Numbered from the stretch's first letter, positions 12,201 to 18,628 are shown. The stretch: 64,000 bases of DNA from Vibrio bathopelagicus (GCF_014879975.1 NZ_CP062501.1:372001-436000); one strand, 5' to 3'. Numbers and translations are program-made. Notes: generated from the sequence alone by a model not told the origin.

Positions 12201-15200
12201 GAGCGCCTCATAGTATCCCCTCAATCTGACGGTGGTGAAACGCGCTTTGACGGTCAAATCATTATTCAAATGGAGAATGATTCTTCGGTTTCCAAAGCAG
12301 CTGAAAATTTAGCAGGTAAACATCCAGATAGTACCGTGGTTGTTCAACTAGACTCAGACGGTAATTATCGTGTGGTTTACGGTGATCCGTCTAAGTTACC
12401 TAAAGACAAGTCAACTGGACAATTACGTTGGCAACTAGTTGGTCATGGTCGTGATGAATCTGAAAACAATAATACTCATCTAAGCGGTTACAGCGCAGAT
12501 GAGTTAGCCGTGAAACTAGCAGCGTTCAACCAAGCGTTTAGTGAAGCTGAAAATGTGAAGGCTACCCCTGATCATATTAGTGTAGTCGGTTGTTCGTTAA
12601 TCAGTGATGACAAACAAAATGGCTTCGGAAGACTTCTTATTCAATCTATGGGTGACAACGATATCCGCAGCGATGTTTCTGTCCGTAGCTCAGAAGTTGC
12701 TGTTGACTCGAATGGTCGTAAACATACCCGTGACGAAAATGGTAATTGGGTACAAAAAGAGAAAAGCAACAAAGTGACACTTAGTCGGGATGAACAAGGC
12801 AAAGTGACAGAAAAACATGAGCGTATCAGAAATGGTATCGCAGAAGGAGACATCGATCTTTCTCGAGTGGGCACTAGCGACGTTGATGATCTAGCTCGCG
12901 GCGCAATTGCTGAAAACAGTGATGTGTTCAATGCACCAGAAAAACGCAAGAATGATACAGAATCCTCATCATCTGGTAGCAGTAAGAGCAAGCTCAGTTA
13001 TTCTGGCAATATCCAAGTTAATGTCGGTGATGGTGAGTTTACTGCAGTTAACTGGGGCACTTCGAACGTAGGTATTAAAGTAGGTAAAGGTGGATTTAAA
13101 TCTCTAGCTTTTGGTGACAACAATGTGATGGTTCATGTTGGTGACGGGGAAAGTAAACACAGCTTTGATATTGGCGGATATCAAGCTCTAGAAGGCGCAC
13201 AGATGTTCATCGGTAATCGCAATGTGAGCTTCAATTTGGGGCAAAGCAACGATCTTATTGTGATGATGGATAAATCAATTCCTACGCCTCCTCTGGTTAA
13301 TCCGTTTGACGGCGCCTCTCGAATTTCTGGTGTGTTAAAAAGCATAGCGAGTTCTGGTGAAGGTCAAGATTGGTTAGCTGCTCAAGAGCAGCAGTGGACA
13401 TTATCTGGGGCTAAAAAGTTCGTTAAAGATATGTCTGGCTTAGATCAGAGTAGCAGTGTTGATTACACAAGCTTGGTTGACTTGGATTCTCAAAATGAAC
13501 GCAGTAGCCGCGGCTTGAAAAATGACGCTGAAGCGACGTTAAACAAGCAATACAACCAGTGGTTAGGCGGAAGTGATAACTCTGACTCAAGTAAAATGAG
13601 TCGTGCAGATAAGTTCCGTCAAGCGAATGAGAAGCTAGCGTTTAACTTTGCTGTTGGTGGCCAAGGTGCTGATATTCAAGTGACGACGGGTAACTGGAAC
13701 TTTATGTTCGGTGATAATATCCAATCGATTCTTGATACCAATTTGGGTTCGTTGTTTGGTCTTATGACTCAACAATTTTCCACAACGGGGCAAGCTAAAA
13801 CAACGTTTACTTACAGCCCCGAAGATCTTCCTCGTCAGTTAAAAAATAAGCTTCTAGGCCAACTTGCCGGTGTAGGTGCAGAGACGACGTTAGGTGATAT
13901 CTTCGGTGTGGATTACACAGCAGCAGGACATATTGTGTCTCGTACTGGCGAATCAGTAGATGGTGTCGCAATCCTAAAAGAAATGCTGGAAGTTGTTGGT
14001 GAGTTTAGTGGCGATCAATTACAAGCCTTTGTTGACCCAGCTAAGTTGCTAGACAGCCTAGAGTCGGGCGTCAATATGGGTGCTGACGGCATTAAGACGT
14101 TCGCAGAAACACACGGCTTGAAAGAACAAGCACCGCAAGAGGAAGAAGATAATTCATCCGTTTCTGTTAATGGCACTAATGTCACTGGAACTCAGGATAA
14201 CGGCGATGCAATAACGGCAGATAGCTCCGCTAAAGAAGATCGTGCATTTGGTTTTAATTCGCTAAATCTACCTAATTTGTTTGCGACCATTTTCAGTGAA
14301 AATAAGCAAACAGAAATGAAGTCTCTGGTGGAAAACTTAAAAGAAAACCTGACGGCTGATCTACTGAATATGAAGGAGAAAACATTTGATTTCCTTCGTA
14401 ATAGCGGTCACTTGCAAGGTGATGGAGACATCAACGTTTCTTTAGGCAATTACAACTTCAACTGGGGTGGTGATGGTAAAGATCTCGGCGCGTACCTAGG
14501 AGATAACAATAACTTCTGGGGTGGTCGAGGTGATGATGTCTACTATGCGACAGGAACATCTAATATCTTTACCGGCGGTGAAGGCAATGATATGGGCGTG
14601 CTAATGGGACGTGAAAATATGATGTTCGGTGGCGAAGGCAATGATACTGCCGTCGTTGCTGGACGAATCAATCACGTGTTCTTGGGCGCGGGTGATGATG
14701 AGTCGTTTGTCTTTGGTGAAGGTGGCGAAATTGACACTGGAACTGGCCGTGATTATGTCGTCACATCTGGTAACTATAACCGTGTTGATACAGGCAGCGA
14801 CCAAGACTACTCAGTTACGATTGGTAATAATAACCAAGTTGAGTTGGGGGCTGGTAATGACTTCGCCAATGTCTTTGGCAATTACAACCGTATCAATGCT
14901 AGTGGCGGTAATGATGTTGTTAAGTTAATGGGTTATAACGCGGTGCTCAACGGTGGCGAAGGTGATGATCACCTAATTGCTGCTGCGCTTTCTAAGTTCA
15001 GCCAGTTCAATGGTGGCGAAGGAAGTGATGTGATGGTACTTGGTGGATTCCAAAATACCTTCAAGGGCGGCACTGGCGTAGATAGCTTTGTTGTAAGTGG
15101 TGACGTCATTGACAACCTTGTTGAAGACATTCGCAGCGAAGACAACATTGTTTTCAATGGGATTGACTGGCAGAAATTGTGGTTAGAACGCAGTGGCTAT

Positions 15201-15518
15201 GATCTTAAATTGTCGATACTGCGCGATCCTGAAAGTGATACTGACCAAGCCAAGTTTGAACACATTGGTTCTGTCACTTTCAATGATTACTTCAATGGTA
15301 ACCGTGCGCAAGTTGTTGTGGCGATGGGAGATCAAGGCACATCCCAAGATCATACTGTGTTGTCCAATAATGCGGTTGATGCATTGGTTCAAGCTATGAG
15401 TGCTTTTGAGCCTCAGGCTGGTGACAATGGCTTTATCGATAACCTTGATAGTAAATCTCGCGTTGCGATTACAACAGCATGGTCCGATGTATCTAAAGGG
15501 AACAGTGCTATCTCGTAG
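234..15518 (+). CDS. rtxA: MARTX multifunctional-autoprocessing RTX toxin, 5,094 aa
   Basis: Giant secreted toxin. Order by residue: N-terminal A-type glycine-rich repeats (about 75-300 and 575-670) split by a twice-repeated 134-residue-period module (about 304-540); B-type repeats (about 671-1350); a jelly-roll-like segment (about 1460-1600); an Ala/Lys/Glu/Gln-rich helical stretch (about 1604-1840); DUF1-type effector (about 1965-2420); MCF 1 (2425-2776; Cys2562 in RCD, His2674); ABH alpha/beta hydrolase (about 2780-3095; Ser2959 in GYSMGG, His3069); MCF 2 (3098-3449; Cys3235, His3347); RRSP Ras/Rap1 protease, also called DUF5 (about 3453-3960; Glu3785, His3787, Glu3815, His3915); CPD autoprotease (about 3985-4210; His4071, Cys4120); and C-terminal GD-rich calcium-binding repeats. 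The RRSP and CPD spacings equal those I recall for V. vulnificus RRSP and V. cholerae CPD. Start: ATG at 234 with AGAG eight bases upstream and the family N-terminus. No frameshift is seen. The domain set resembles V. vulnificus toxins, but the doubled MCF with RRSP is less usual. Confidence 0.97.
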   Translation: MGKPFWRSVEYFFTGNYSADEGNNNIVAIGFGGEIHARGGDDHITVGSIGATVYTGSGNDTVVGGAAYLRVEDSVGNLNVKGAAGYADINKSGDGNVSFAGAAGGVSIDHIGNRGDVNYGGVAAYNGITRKGLSGNVTFGGAGGYNSLWHETNQGNLSFTGAGAGNKLDRTWFNKYQGSRGNVTFDGVGAANSISSRVETGNITFRGAGADNHLVRKGKVGDITLQGAGASNRIERTRQSDDVYVETRGNIRFEGVGGYNSIYSDVAHGDIHFSGGGAYNKITRKGSGNDFEGEGLANANADEIVLTKAVMSGSWVGQNHQVTGIRSSREPNTYLFAFADDTYTKINKVQLRNDPQTGLLEYYSTAWYKAGNHLENLSDLDISSQGGFNAVNINGAYTLSDLTVEHQQPVTVHAVEKDLTEYEWVTYANGALIDAEDVVLADAKMGGHAISTNGTTVDVKGVKSNRKSNTYVYAKVLGPYTKIVVVELANDSETGELKYQARSWYKEGNYTGNLANEDISSANGYHSMGRGGYSLSDLQYSVNAVRSTSETVADIDEYNEQALIKPATDTGESSGDVRFNGVGGGNVIKSNVTRGDVHFNGGGIANVILHSSKFGDTEFIGGGAANVIVKSGDEGDLTFRGAGLANVLVHQSKQGKMDVYAGGAVNVLVRVGDGEYLAHLLAYGNISVHKGNGNSRLTMLGGYNTHTQIGSGNGLWLAVGGFNVMTQVGKGDIASVLVGGANVMTKVGDGDLTAGMLGGANIITHISGDETASNTTAVALGGANILTKKGNGNALAVMGGGANVLTHVGDGSTTGVMVGGANILTKVGDGDTTGIMLGIGNVLTHVGDGQTIGVMGAAGNIFTKVGDGTSIAAMIGVGNIFTHVGEGNAWALMGGLGNVFTKVGNGDALALMVAEANVFTHIGDGTTVALMVAKGNIATKVGNGTSIAAMVGNANIFTQVGNGSTFAAMLGQANIMTKVGNDLTAALMIGKANIYTHVGDGTSLGLFAGELNVMTKVGNGTTLAAMFGKANIMTHVGDGLTGVLALGEANIITKVGDDFMGVVAAAKANVVTHVGDATTAAVLAGKGNILTKVGEGTTVGLLISKVGNIMTHVGDGTTVGLAKGKANIITKVGDGLGVNVAWGQANIFTHVGNGDRYNFAKGEANIITKVGDGQEVSVVQGKANVITHVGNGDDYTGAWGKANIITKVGDGRNVVLAKGEANIVTQVGDGDSFNALWSKGNIVTKVGDGMQVTAAKGKANITTTVGNGLSVTAAYGDANINTKIGDGISVNVAWGKYNVNTKVGDGLNVAVMKGKANVNIHVGDGLGINASYARNNVAIKVGNGDFYSLAVASSNTSSNKLSALFDNIKQTLLGVGGSQAINYLVQGDEASSSGIQKGRGAISTPEITKLDGFALDEIEEVGSDLGDGLSGSVTNVETPDLSNMENELNIEESSDQAQAPNLIVNGDFEQGGDGWQSSHGVEASYSSSAYGVSGEGHGSRVTELDTYTNTSLSQDLTDLAEGEVIAVSFDFAKRAGISSNEGIEVLWNGDVVFSTSGDEAAWQQKTLKLTANSGSNRIEFKGTGHNDGLGYVLDNVVAKSETSHQANAVADNAEQNQAAKNAMSDKERAEADRQRLEQEKQKQLEVVSGSQAQLESTDQEALESNGQAQRDAVNEESEAVTRDLTAMAQGLDVLGNKAEYTGVSGDHWRDRFAGGLLKDVQTQLDNAKDVSGEQLADAKQAHEDNQKNVNDSVAKSEVGVAKGEENRSIAEQDIADAKADADARKAEATTKTNEAKQAESNANNSARNAEERGNSDARNAENKANQAQADAKGSKQNENDRPDRQGASGSGLSNESHFTQSEETTSSNVDTVNPQSADGRFSEGLTDQEQEALDGAVQAVNRLQINAGIRSKNTGSSITSLFTESKADSIVLPTTHSQDVARKEIRISGVDLEGLSGGQGNQATGQHSSKSVPGFQSHFASTSIGIENELSGLVVVLPKNSAQTFGYVHDSQGNPLFMLTKDMNQGGYSNPARITDINGVNNWQTHTIELVTYPSETSDTTAIESRKEAMLWLAKEFTGHINQSNHQSLPQLVSDDGHFTLVISNSKHLIAAGNGTAIEAQGQTIGMTPSGQQATMGISAKEFGSSSSLEVRLLESAPWYQSGLRDEFLVNSNEHKLDDPTAAQNVYAYLTSVYSKTADLAKEYGIYINDWDPASEGFSPNAQGLTDPKVKNAWEILPRTKPVKMLELLSADDSRYVRQQIIGKLKGSYSESLAKSVFEYFQYGGEVAGHGINNATTGNVQQPEPAILFEFRSVPNVLSEFVPKTESTAKVDVKALDHFDSASRKAIIAEVNALVSGSDDFDTWYQEYRASKGQPPVKKPKSSASANHKAEWLMTQHADKWEKITAPYIESSETSTSTQAKVDTGEVLKGLQEDFKRYGDALKPDTSVPGKSKDIRTTKDFLNGYKNDHAKDIVDGFHSDMSIKQLVDLFVKGSWSAEQKGALAWEIESRALKVTFQNKSEKYNRLFREIASAGVVDAKATEQLAPQLMLMNLSNDGFGGRCDPLSKLVLVAKQLENDGQAGVARQLLEKMYSAAAVLSNPTLYSDSEKANASKLLSSLAAIHAKNPMHDTSMKVWQEKLEGKQALTVNGVVEKVTDVSANGKPVLLELDAPGHAMAAWAKGSGDDRVYGFYDPNAGIVEFSSAEKFGAYLTRFFGKSDLNMAQSYKLGKNDVGEAIFNRVVVMDGDTLASYKPTIGDKTTMQGILDLPVFDATPISKPEVSDVLSGNEKHKENVAIENDGTPPRDKESVSPLTRFLNNELFGTKDARRKVGDITQTLLGFAVEKGESQKVTLKGEAGRLSGYFHKGAKASEGEESVGNGKVVLFLHGSGSSAEEQASAIRSHYQKQGIDMLAVNLRGYGESDGGPSEKGLYQDARTMFNYLVNDKGIDPSNIIIHGYSMGGPIAADLARFAAQNGQAVSGLLLDRPMPSMTKAITAHEVANPAGIVGAIAKAVNGQFSVEKNLKGLPKDTPVLLLTDNEGLGEEGEKLRAKLAIAGYNVTGEQTFYGHEASNRLMGQYADQIVSGLFNAEQAAVEAGEVLKGLEKDFKRYGDALKPDTSVPGKSKDIRTTKDFLNGYKNDHAKDIVDGFHSDMSIKKLVDLFVKGNWSAEQKGALAWEIESRALKVTFQNKSEKYNRLFREIASAGVVDAKATEQLAPQLMLLNLSNDGFGGRCDPLSKLVLVAKQLESDGQTGIARQLLEKMYSAAAVLSNPTLYSDSEKANASKLLSSLAAIHAKNPMHDTSMKVWQEKLEGKQALTVNGVVEKITDVSANGKPVLLELDAPGHAMAAWAKGSGDDRVYGFYDPNAGIVEFSSAEKFGAYLTRFFGKSDLNMAQSYKLGKNDVGEAIFNRVVVMDGNTLATYKPTLGDKTTLQGILDLPVFDATPIKKSTEVKITDLESLGNKTKLVADLSTIMTKQELKDGGKVFAKPIGASYQAILDQVELVHSSIGRDQVGASFELNKQINHYLAEHPTSGRNLALTTLKEQVNTALFSGKMKVTQESIDAIAQTRTDLAARIYVVAMEEANGEHVGLTDMMVRWANEDPYLSPKQGYAGETPSDLGFDAKYHIELGEQYSDFKLWLEKSQSADLLSKAVLDEATKTVHLGYSYQELQDLTGVESVQMAFYFLKEAAKKSDLTTSDSAEMILLKKFADQGYISQLETDRMDHIEGIYRSSHETDVDNWDRRYSGAGYDELSDKLADAKGGVEEQLSVLLNDRKGLLIGEVHGSDVNGLRFVNEQMDALKKQGVTVIGLEHLRSDLAQPLIDNYLSTGIMSSELSAMIKTKHLDITLFENARANGMRILALDANSTARPTVQGTEHGLMYRAGAANNVAVDALQALPDGEKFVAIYGKAHLQSHKGIESFVPGITHRLGLPALKVSASDQFVIEQDDKTLRTVYDDVANKPKIDFRASLNSSDDTVKNKDVNSWERLIVSPQSDGGETRFDGQIIIQMENDSSVSKAAENLAGKHPDSTVVVQLDSDGNYRVVYGDPSKLPKDKSTGQLRWQLVGHGRDESENNNTHLSGYSADELAVKLAAFNQAFSEAENVKATPDHISVVGCSLISDDKQNGFGRLLIQSMGDNDIRSDVSVRSSEVAVDSNGRKHTRDENGNWVQKEKSNKVTLSRDEQGKVTEKHERIRNGIAEGDIDLSRVGTSDVDDLARGAIAENSDVFNAPEKRKNDTESSSSGSSKSKLSYSGNIQVNVGDGEFTAVNWGTSNVGIKVGKGGFKSLAFGDNNVMVHVGDGESKHSFDIGGYQALEGAQMFIGNRNVSFNLGQSNDLIVMMDKSIPTPPLVNPFDGASRISGVLKSIASSGEGQDWLAAQEQQWTLSGAKKFVKDMSGLDQSSSVDYTSLVDLDSQNERSSRGLKNDAEATLNKQYNQWLGGSDNSDSSKMSRADKFRQANEKLAFNFAVGGQGADIQVTTGNWNFMFGDNIQSILDTNLGSLFGLMTQQFSTTGQAKTTFTYSPEDLPRQLKNKLLGQLAGVGAETTLGDIFGVDYTAAGHIVSRTGESVDGVAILKEMLEVVGEFSGDQLQAFVDPAKLLDSLESGVNMGADGIKTFAETHGLKEQAPQEEEDNSSVSVNGTNVTGTQDNGDAITADSSAKEDRAFGFNSLNLPNLFATIFSENKQTEMKSLVENLKENLTADLLNMKEKTFDFLRNSGHLQGDGDINVSLGNYNFNWGGDGKDLGAYLGDNNNFWGGRGDDVYYATGTSNIFTGGEGNDMGVLMGRENMMFGGEGNDTAVVAGRINHVFLGAGDDESFVFGEGGEIDTGTGRDYVVTSGNYNRVDTGSDQDYSVTIGNNNQVELGAGNDFANVFGNYNRINASGGNDVVKLMGYNAVLNGGEGDDHLIAAALSKFSQFNGGEGSDVMVLGGFQNTFKGGTGVDSFVVSGDVIDNLVEDIRSEDNIVFNGIDWQKLWLERSGYDLKLSILRDPESDTDQAKFEHIGSVTFNDYFNGNRAQVVVAMGDQGTSQDHTVLSNNAVDALVQAMSAFEPQAGDNGFIDNLDSKSRVAITTAWSDVSKGNSAIS
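1143..1848 (+). repeat. Tandem duplicated module inside the MARTX N-terminal repeats
   Basis: Two copies of an approximately 101-residue module lie at 1143-1446 and 1545-1848, offset by 402 bases (134 codons). Both open with a VL-x-x-A-x-M-x-G pattern, contain NTY followed by a YTKI segment, then ND-x-(E/Q)TG, a W(Y)K-x-G-(N/D) stretch, and close with Y-(S/T)-L-SDL. The copies have diverged well beyond the MCF pair, so this is an old duplication, probably shared by all Vibrio MARTX toxins. It interrupts the A-type repeats. Function unknown; presumably part of the extracellular or pore-forming scaffold. Confidence 0.75.
2244..4282 (+). repeat. B-type repeat array of MARTX (about 35 units of 19-20 aa)
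   Basis: About 34-36 degenerate units of roughly 57-60 bases, each with a core N-(I/V)-x-T-(K/H/Q)-VG-(D/N)-G followed by a hydrophobic/alanine stretch. In the family these repeats are thought to form part of the structure that moves effectors across the host membrane. From about 2455 to 3990 units with TKVG alternate with units carrying THVG or TQVG, giving a higher-order period of about 38-40 residues. The array is protein coding and not a CRISPR: units differ at third positions and there are no constant-length spacers. Confidence 0.9.
7506..8561 (+). repeat. MCF effector cassette, copy 1 (within rtxA)
   Basis: First of two near-identical 1,056-base in-frame cassettes encoding the MCF ('makes caterpillars floppy'-like) effector. 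In V. vulnificus this is an ARF-activated, self-processing cysteine protease-like domain linked to Golgi disruption and apoptosis. The catalytic Arg-Cys-Asp is at bases 7914-7922 and the histidine of PGHAMAAW at 8253-8255. Compared with copy 2, 2,019 bases downstream, only about a dozen of 352 residues differ by eye, and most codons are identical. Confidence 0.93.
9525..10580 (+). repeat. MCF effector cassette, copy 2 (within rtxA)
   Basis: Second MCF cassette, exactly 2,019 bases (673 codons) after copy 1 and in the same frame, with the ABH cassette between them. The catalytic RCD and the PGHAMAAW histidine are both kept, so neither copy looks decayed. Boundaries are sharp: similarity starts at the Gly-Glu-Val-Leu-Lys junction and ends at DATPI. 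After that, copy 1 leads into ABH and copy 2 into RRSP, as expected for shuffled effector modules. Confidence 0.93.
14418..15115 (+). repeat. C-terminal RTX nonapeptide-like calcium-binding repeats
   Basis: The toxin tail carries repeated GG-x-G-(N/D)-D units (for example GGRGDD, GGEGND twice, GAGDD, GGEGDD) spaced about 18-20 residues apart. In RTX proteins such units bind calcium as a parallel beta-roll after type I secretion, and the extreme C-terminus carries the secretion signal. A further set of VGDG units at about 13,000-13,160 resembles the B repeats. Confidence 0.9.
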
Positions 15519-15550
15519 TAAATAATCTCTACTTTAGGTAAATAATATGA

Positions 15551-15576
15551 GCCGTCTTCTTTTGAAGACGGCTTTA
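15551..15576. terminator. Bidirectional terminator between rtxA and the PACE efflux gene
   Basis: Perfect 9-bp inverted repeat GCCGTCTTC / GAAGACGGC (15551-15559 and 15564-15572) with a TTTT loop, followed by TTTATT. It lies between convergent genes, so it can serve both. Confidence 0.85.
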
Positions 15577-16008
15577 TTAATTCAGCACACTTACTTTTCC
15601 TTTCGCAACCAACTGAGCTCGGATTGAGTCATACGCCCAGTTGAACGCAATCGCGTAAAGCACGAAGAAGATAACAATCCCGATATCCATTACCAATACA
15701 GTCCAGAAATCGAGTTTAAGTACCCACATCAGTAGTGGGAACGACACTAACATCAAACCCAGCTCGAAACCTAAGCCGTGCAGAATACGTGTTTTCTTGG
15801 TTCGTTTGCTGCGGTCAGCACCGTAAATCTTGTCGTAACCGTAGTTGTAGACGTAGTTCCATGTCATTGCAATCAGCGACAAAGACAGCGCTAAGCCTGC
15901 CATTTTTACTGCTCCGCCACCAACAATGTAAGTTGCCGCTACGGCCATCAAAACCAAAGCAACTATTTCAAATAGCACCATGTGTAACATGCGTTCTTTA
16001 TGTGACAT
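15577..16008 (-). CDS. PACE-family proton-coupled antimicrobial efflux protein
   Basis: 143 residues with four predicted transmembrane helices arranged as two 'bacterial transmembrane pair' halves, the size and layout of the PACE family (Acinetobacter AceI exports chlorhexidine). A glutamate at residue 14 in the first helix (LFEIV) matches the conserved functional Glu of AceI. The basic loop DRSKRTKK lies between the halves. A LysR-type gene is transcribed divergently 128 bases away, the usual arrangement for PACE pumps and the likely regulator. The substrate cannot be deduced; biocides or short diamines are both possible for the family. Confidence 0.85.
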   Translation of the reverse strand: MSHKERMLHMVLFEIVALVLMAVAATYIVGGGAVKMAGLALSLSLIAMTWNYVYNYGYDKIYGADRSKRTKKTRILHGLGFELGLMLVSFPLLMWVLKLDFWTVLVMDIGIVIFFVLYAIAFNWAYDSIRAQLVAKGKVSVLN

Positions 16009-16136
16009 CTCTTTACTCTCTTTATGTTTTTCTAGCCTCTATGGGCTAATGACTTGGCTAGATAATATCTATCTAAGTGATAATATAAAGATAGTTAGTA
16101 TCACATTTGGTGATGATAAGTTTTGGGAGATACCGA

Positions 16137-17024
16137 ATGTACAATATTGAACAGCTAAAAATGTTTGTGTATGCCGTTGAATTAGGGTCATTTTCTGCCA
16201 GTGCTCGTCAACTGGGCAAGGTGCAGTCAGCGGTAAGTCAAGGCATCAATAATCTTGAAATAGATTTTAATGTTGAGCTTTTTGATCGTTCGACTCGAAA
16301 ACCTTCACTAACTAAAGCGGGTGAGCAGTTATTTAAACAGGTGAAAGCGATCGTACTCCAGGTTGAAGATCTGAATGTGACGGTTAATGCGATGGGGAGC
16401 GGGGAAGAGGGGCTCATCAAAATTGCATTAGATGATTCATTGTTGGTCCCGAACCTATCTAAGATCCTTAGTGAATTCAGTAAACAATTCCTTGCTACTG
16501 AAGTTGAACTGGTTGCGTGTACCACAACAGAGGTCAATCCGTTCATTATCGAAGAAAAAGCCGACATCGGATTAATGTTTACCAACTTGGCTTTTGACGT
16601 CGGCTCTGAGCCTTGTTTTATCGGCCACTTGCCGTTTATTGCTGTGTGTCATCCAAGTCATACGCTCGCAAAAACAGGTGTTGCGAAACTTTCTGATTTA
16701 CTCCCGCATCGTCAGTTAATGTTGAGGGGAGACAAAGGTAAGGTGATGGATCAGTTTCCGCTGATTGCCGGCAAGGTATGGTGGTCAAACAGCTTTATTG
16801 TCATCAAAGAGGTGGTGCTCGGCAGTGACATTGGTTGGGCATATTTACCCAAACACCTTGTCGAAGATGAGTTGGATAAGCAACGTTTAGTGGAGATTAA
16901 TGTCTCATTCGATCACAAAACATGGTCGCCGCCCGTTGATCTTGTTTTGTCTAAAACACGCTCGAAAGGGCCTGCTTTGCTTTGGCTTGAACAAGCGCTA
17001 AAAGGTTTATTGGACGAAATTTGA
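16137..17024 (+). CDS. LysR-type transcriptional regulator (probable regulator of the PACE pump)
   Basis: 295 residues from the ATG at 16137, which has GGGAGA six bases upstream and begins the usual LysR N-terminus (MYNIEQLKMFVYAVELGSF); an in-frame ATG at 16107 is less likely. Residues 1-60 form the winged helix-turn-helix with the SAVSQGINNLE recognition region; about 90-290 form the effector-binding domain. It faces the PACE gene across a 128-base region containing AGATA-A-TATCT (16060-16070), a candidate operator half-site. Family membership is sure; the target is inferred from gene order. Confidence 0.88.
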   Translation: MYNIEQLKMFVYAVELGSFSASARQLGKVQSAVSQGINNLEIDFNVELFDRSTRKPSLTKAGEQLFKQVKAIVLQVEDLNVTVNAMGSGEEGLIKIALDDSLLVPNLSKILSEFSKQFLATEVELVACTTTEVNPFIIEEKADIGLMFTNLAFDVGSEPCFIGHLPFIAVCHPSHTLAKTGVAKLSDLLPHRQLMLRGDKGKVMDQFPLIAGKVWWSNSFIVIKEVVLGSDIGWAYLPKHLVEDELDKQRLVEINVSFDHKTWSPPVDLVLSKTRSKGPALLWLEQALKGLLDEI

Positions 17025-17039
17025 GATTTAATAAAAAAA

Positions 17040-17067
17040 GGCTCACCGCTTAACGCGTGAGCCTTTC
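17040..17067. terminator. Terminator between LysR gene and acr3 (convergent)
   Basis: Stem GGCTCAC / GTGAGCC (17040-17046 and 17057-17063), preceded by a run of A and followed by TTT, so it can work in both directions. Confidence 0.8.
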
Positions 17068-17090
17068 TGTTTTAGTAATACCGCTTTTTT

Positions 17091-18146
17091 CTAGATGTTA
17101 GATTTAACCGTCTGACCGTTGTAGTACTTGTCTTTCATCTTAAGTGCAACGTTCACTAGGTAAATCAGCACAGGTACTTCAATCAGCGGCCCAATAACGC
17201 CTGCAAACGCTTGGTCTGAGTTGATACCGAATACAGAGATTGCTACGGCAATAGCCAACTCAAAGTTGTTACCCGTTGCTGTGAAGGCAATTGATGCATT
17301 CTTGTCGTACTCAATGCCCATCTTCTTACCAATGAAGAAGCTGATGAAGAACATTGCGATGAAGTAGATAGTCAGCGGAACCGCAATCAATAGAACATCC
17401 ATTGGCAGCTCAACAATCATCTCGCCTTTTAGGCTGAACATTAGAACGATCGTTGCCAGTAGAGCAATCAGTGTGATTGGCGAGATGCGAGGGATGAACA
17501 CATCGTTGTACCACTGTTCGCCTTTCATCGACACAAGGATTTTACGGCTTAGGAAGCCTGCTAGGAATGGAATACCTAGATAGATAAGTACACTGTGTGC
17601 AATATCGATCATTGAGATATCAACCATCATGCCTTCGTAACCAAATACAGGCGGCAGAACGCTGATGAATAACCACGCCATAAAGCTGTAAGTCACGACT
17701 TGGAATGCGCTATTCAATGCAACCAATGCTGCGCCGTACTCCTTGTTACCGCCGCCGATATCGTTCCAAACCAGAACCATCGCCACACAACGAGCAAGAC
17801 CAATCAGAATTACACCCACCATGTAACCAGGGTGATCACCCAAGAAAGTCAGTGCCAACACGAACATTAGAATAGGGCCGACAATCCAGTTCATGATCAG
17901 AGACAGTTTGATGGCTTTCTTATCTTTGACCACAGTACCTAATAGGTTGTAGTTAACCTTAGCCAAAGGTGGATACATCATTAAGATAAGGCCAATCGCA
18001 AGTGGAATGTTGGTTGTGCCAACAGACATTGATTCGTTCCACTGTTCGATTTGTGGGAACAAGGTGCCAAGCAGTACACCAATGCCCATGGCGATGAAGA
18101 TCCACAGCGTTAAGTAGCGATCGAGAAAACCTAATTTTGGTTTCAT
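17091..18146 (-). CDS. acr3: Acr3-type arsenite efflux permease
   Basis: 351 residues with about ten hydrophobic helices, typical of the Acr3 (bile/arsenite/riboflavin transporter) family that expels arsenite using the membrane potential. The signature [19 protein letters not shown] contains the family's essential cysteine. The ATG at 18146 has AAAGAGAT upstream. It lies downstream of arsR on the same strand, and an ArsR-type palindrome sits in the 102-base gap, so it probably has its own arsenite-inducible promoter. No arsC reductase is adjacent in this window; the pair alone would confer arsenite rather than arsenate resistance unless a reductase is elsewhere. Confidence 0.93.
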   Translation of the reverse strand: MKPKLGFLDRYLTLWIFIAMGIGVLLGTLFPQIEQWNESMSVGTTNIPLAIGLILMMYPPLAKVNYNLLGTVVKDKKAIKLSLIMNWIVGPILMFVLALTFLGDHPGYMVGVILIGLARCVAMVLVWNDIGGGNKEYGAALVALNSAFQVVTYSFMAWLFISVLPPVFGYEGMMVDISMIDIAHSVLIYLGIPFLAGFLSRKILVSMKGEQWYNDVFIPRISPITLIALLATIVLMFSLKGEMIVELPMDVLLIAVPLTIYFIAMFFISFFIGKKMGIEYDKNASIAFTATGNNFELAIAVAISVFGINSDQAFAGVIGPLIEVPVLIYLVNVALKMKDKYYNGQTVKSNI

Positions 18147-18173
18147 GATATTATCTCTTTGGTTAGTATCGTT

Positions 18174-18191
18174 AATCGTCGAAAAACGATG
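18174..18191. promoter_or_regulatory. Candidate ArsR operator upstream of acr3
   Basis: AATCGT-N6-ACGAT between arsR and acr3. The arms and the 6-base spacing are the same as in the palindrome upstream of arsR, which supports both as sites for the local ArsR. Confidence 0.7.
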
Positions 18192-18248
18192 TTTAAAGGC
18201 AAAAAATACACTTAGTTCATTGTGTTCGACAAACTAAGCGTGGTTAAT

Positions 18249-18590
18249 CTATTTTAAAATGGTGTCGATAAGCGATTCAAATTGCTGAATATTATCTCGG
18301 TTAATGCGATAGCACATCTTCGGTGGTATCGCCTCAGCAGTGATGAAGCCTGAGTTCTTCAAGATTCGTAAGTGCTCAGATACCGTTGATTGAGCCAAAC
18401 CCAATTCACTCACCAAGTCACTGTTCAAACAACCGCCCGATTTCTCTAACGTTGAAAGGATACTCAATATACGTACTCTTGCCGGGTGAGCGAGCGCTTT
18501 CGCTAGAGCTGCCATTTGCTTTTCAGCTTCGGCATCACCATGTCCGATTGGTAGAGCACAGCCACCAGTTGTAGAGCAAATTTCGTTCAT
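18249..18590 (-). CDS. arsR: ArsR-family arsenite-responsive repressor
   Basis: 113 residues with a winged helix-turn-helix (about 30-100): ALAHPARVRIL in the first helix and LAQSTVSEHLRILKNSGFI as the recognition helix. Instead of the classic CVC pair of E. coli ArsR, it has cysteines near the N-terminus (C5, C11) and one at the winged-helix entry (GGCLNS), resembling ArsR variants with relocated arsenite sites; sensing by these residues is inferred. It precedes acr3, and near-matching palindromes occur before both genes, indicating autoregulation and control of the pump. Confidence 0.88.
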   Translation of the reverse strand: MNEICSTTGGCALPIGHGDAEAEKQMAALAKALAHPARVRILSILSTLEKSGGCLNSDLVSELGLAQSTVSEHLRILKNSGFITAEAIPPKMCYRINRDNIQQFESLIDTILK

Positions 18591-18610
18591 ATTGATGTTT
18601 CGCTTTTTAT

Positions 18611-18628
18611 AATCGTTAAAAGACGATT
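18611..18628. promoter_or_regulatory. Candidate ArsR autoregulatory operator
   Basis: AATCGT-N6-ACGATT, 20 bases upstream of the arsR start codon; same arms and spacing as the site before acr3. Confidence 0.7.

Noticed and set aside
17091..18590. Full arsenic resistance island
   Set aside because: Only arsR and acr3 are present; no arsC, arsH or arsJ neighbour, and no mobile element borders were found.
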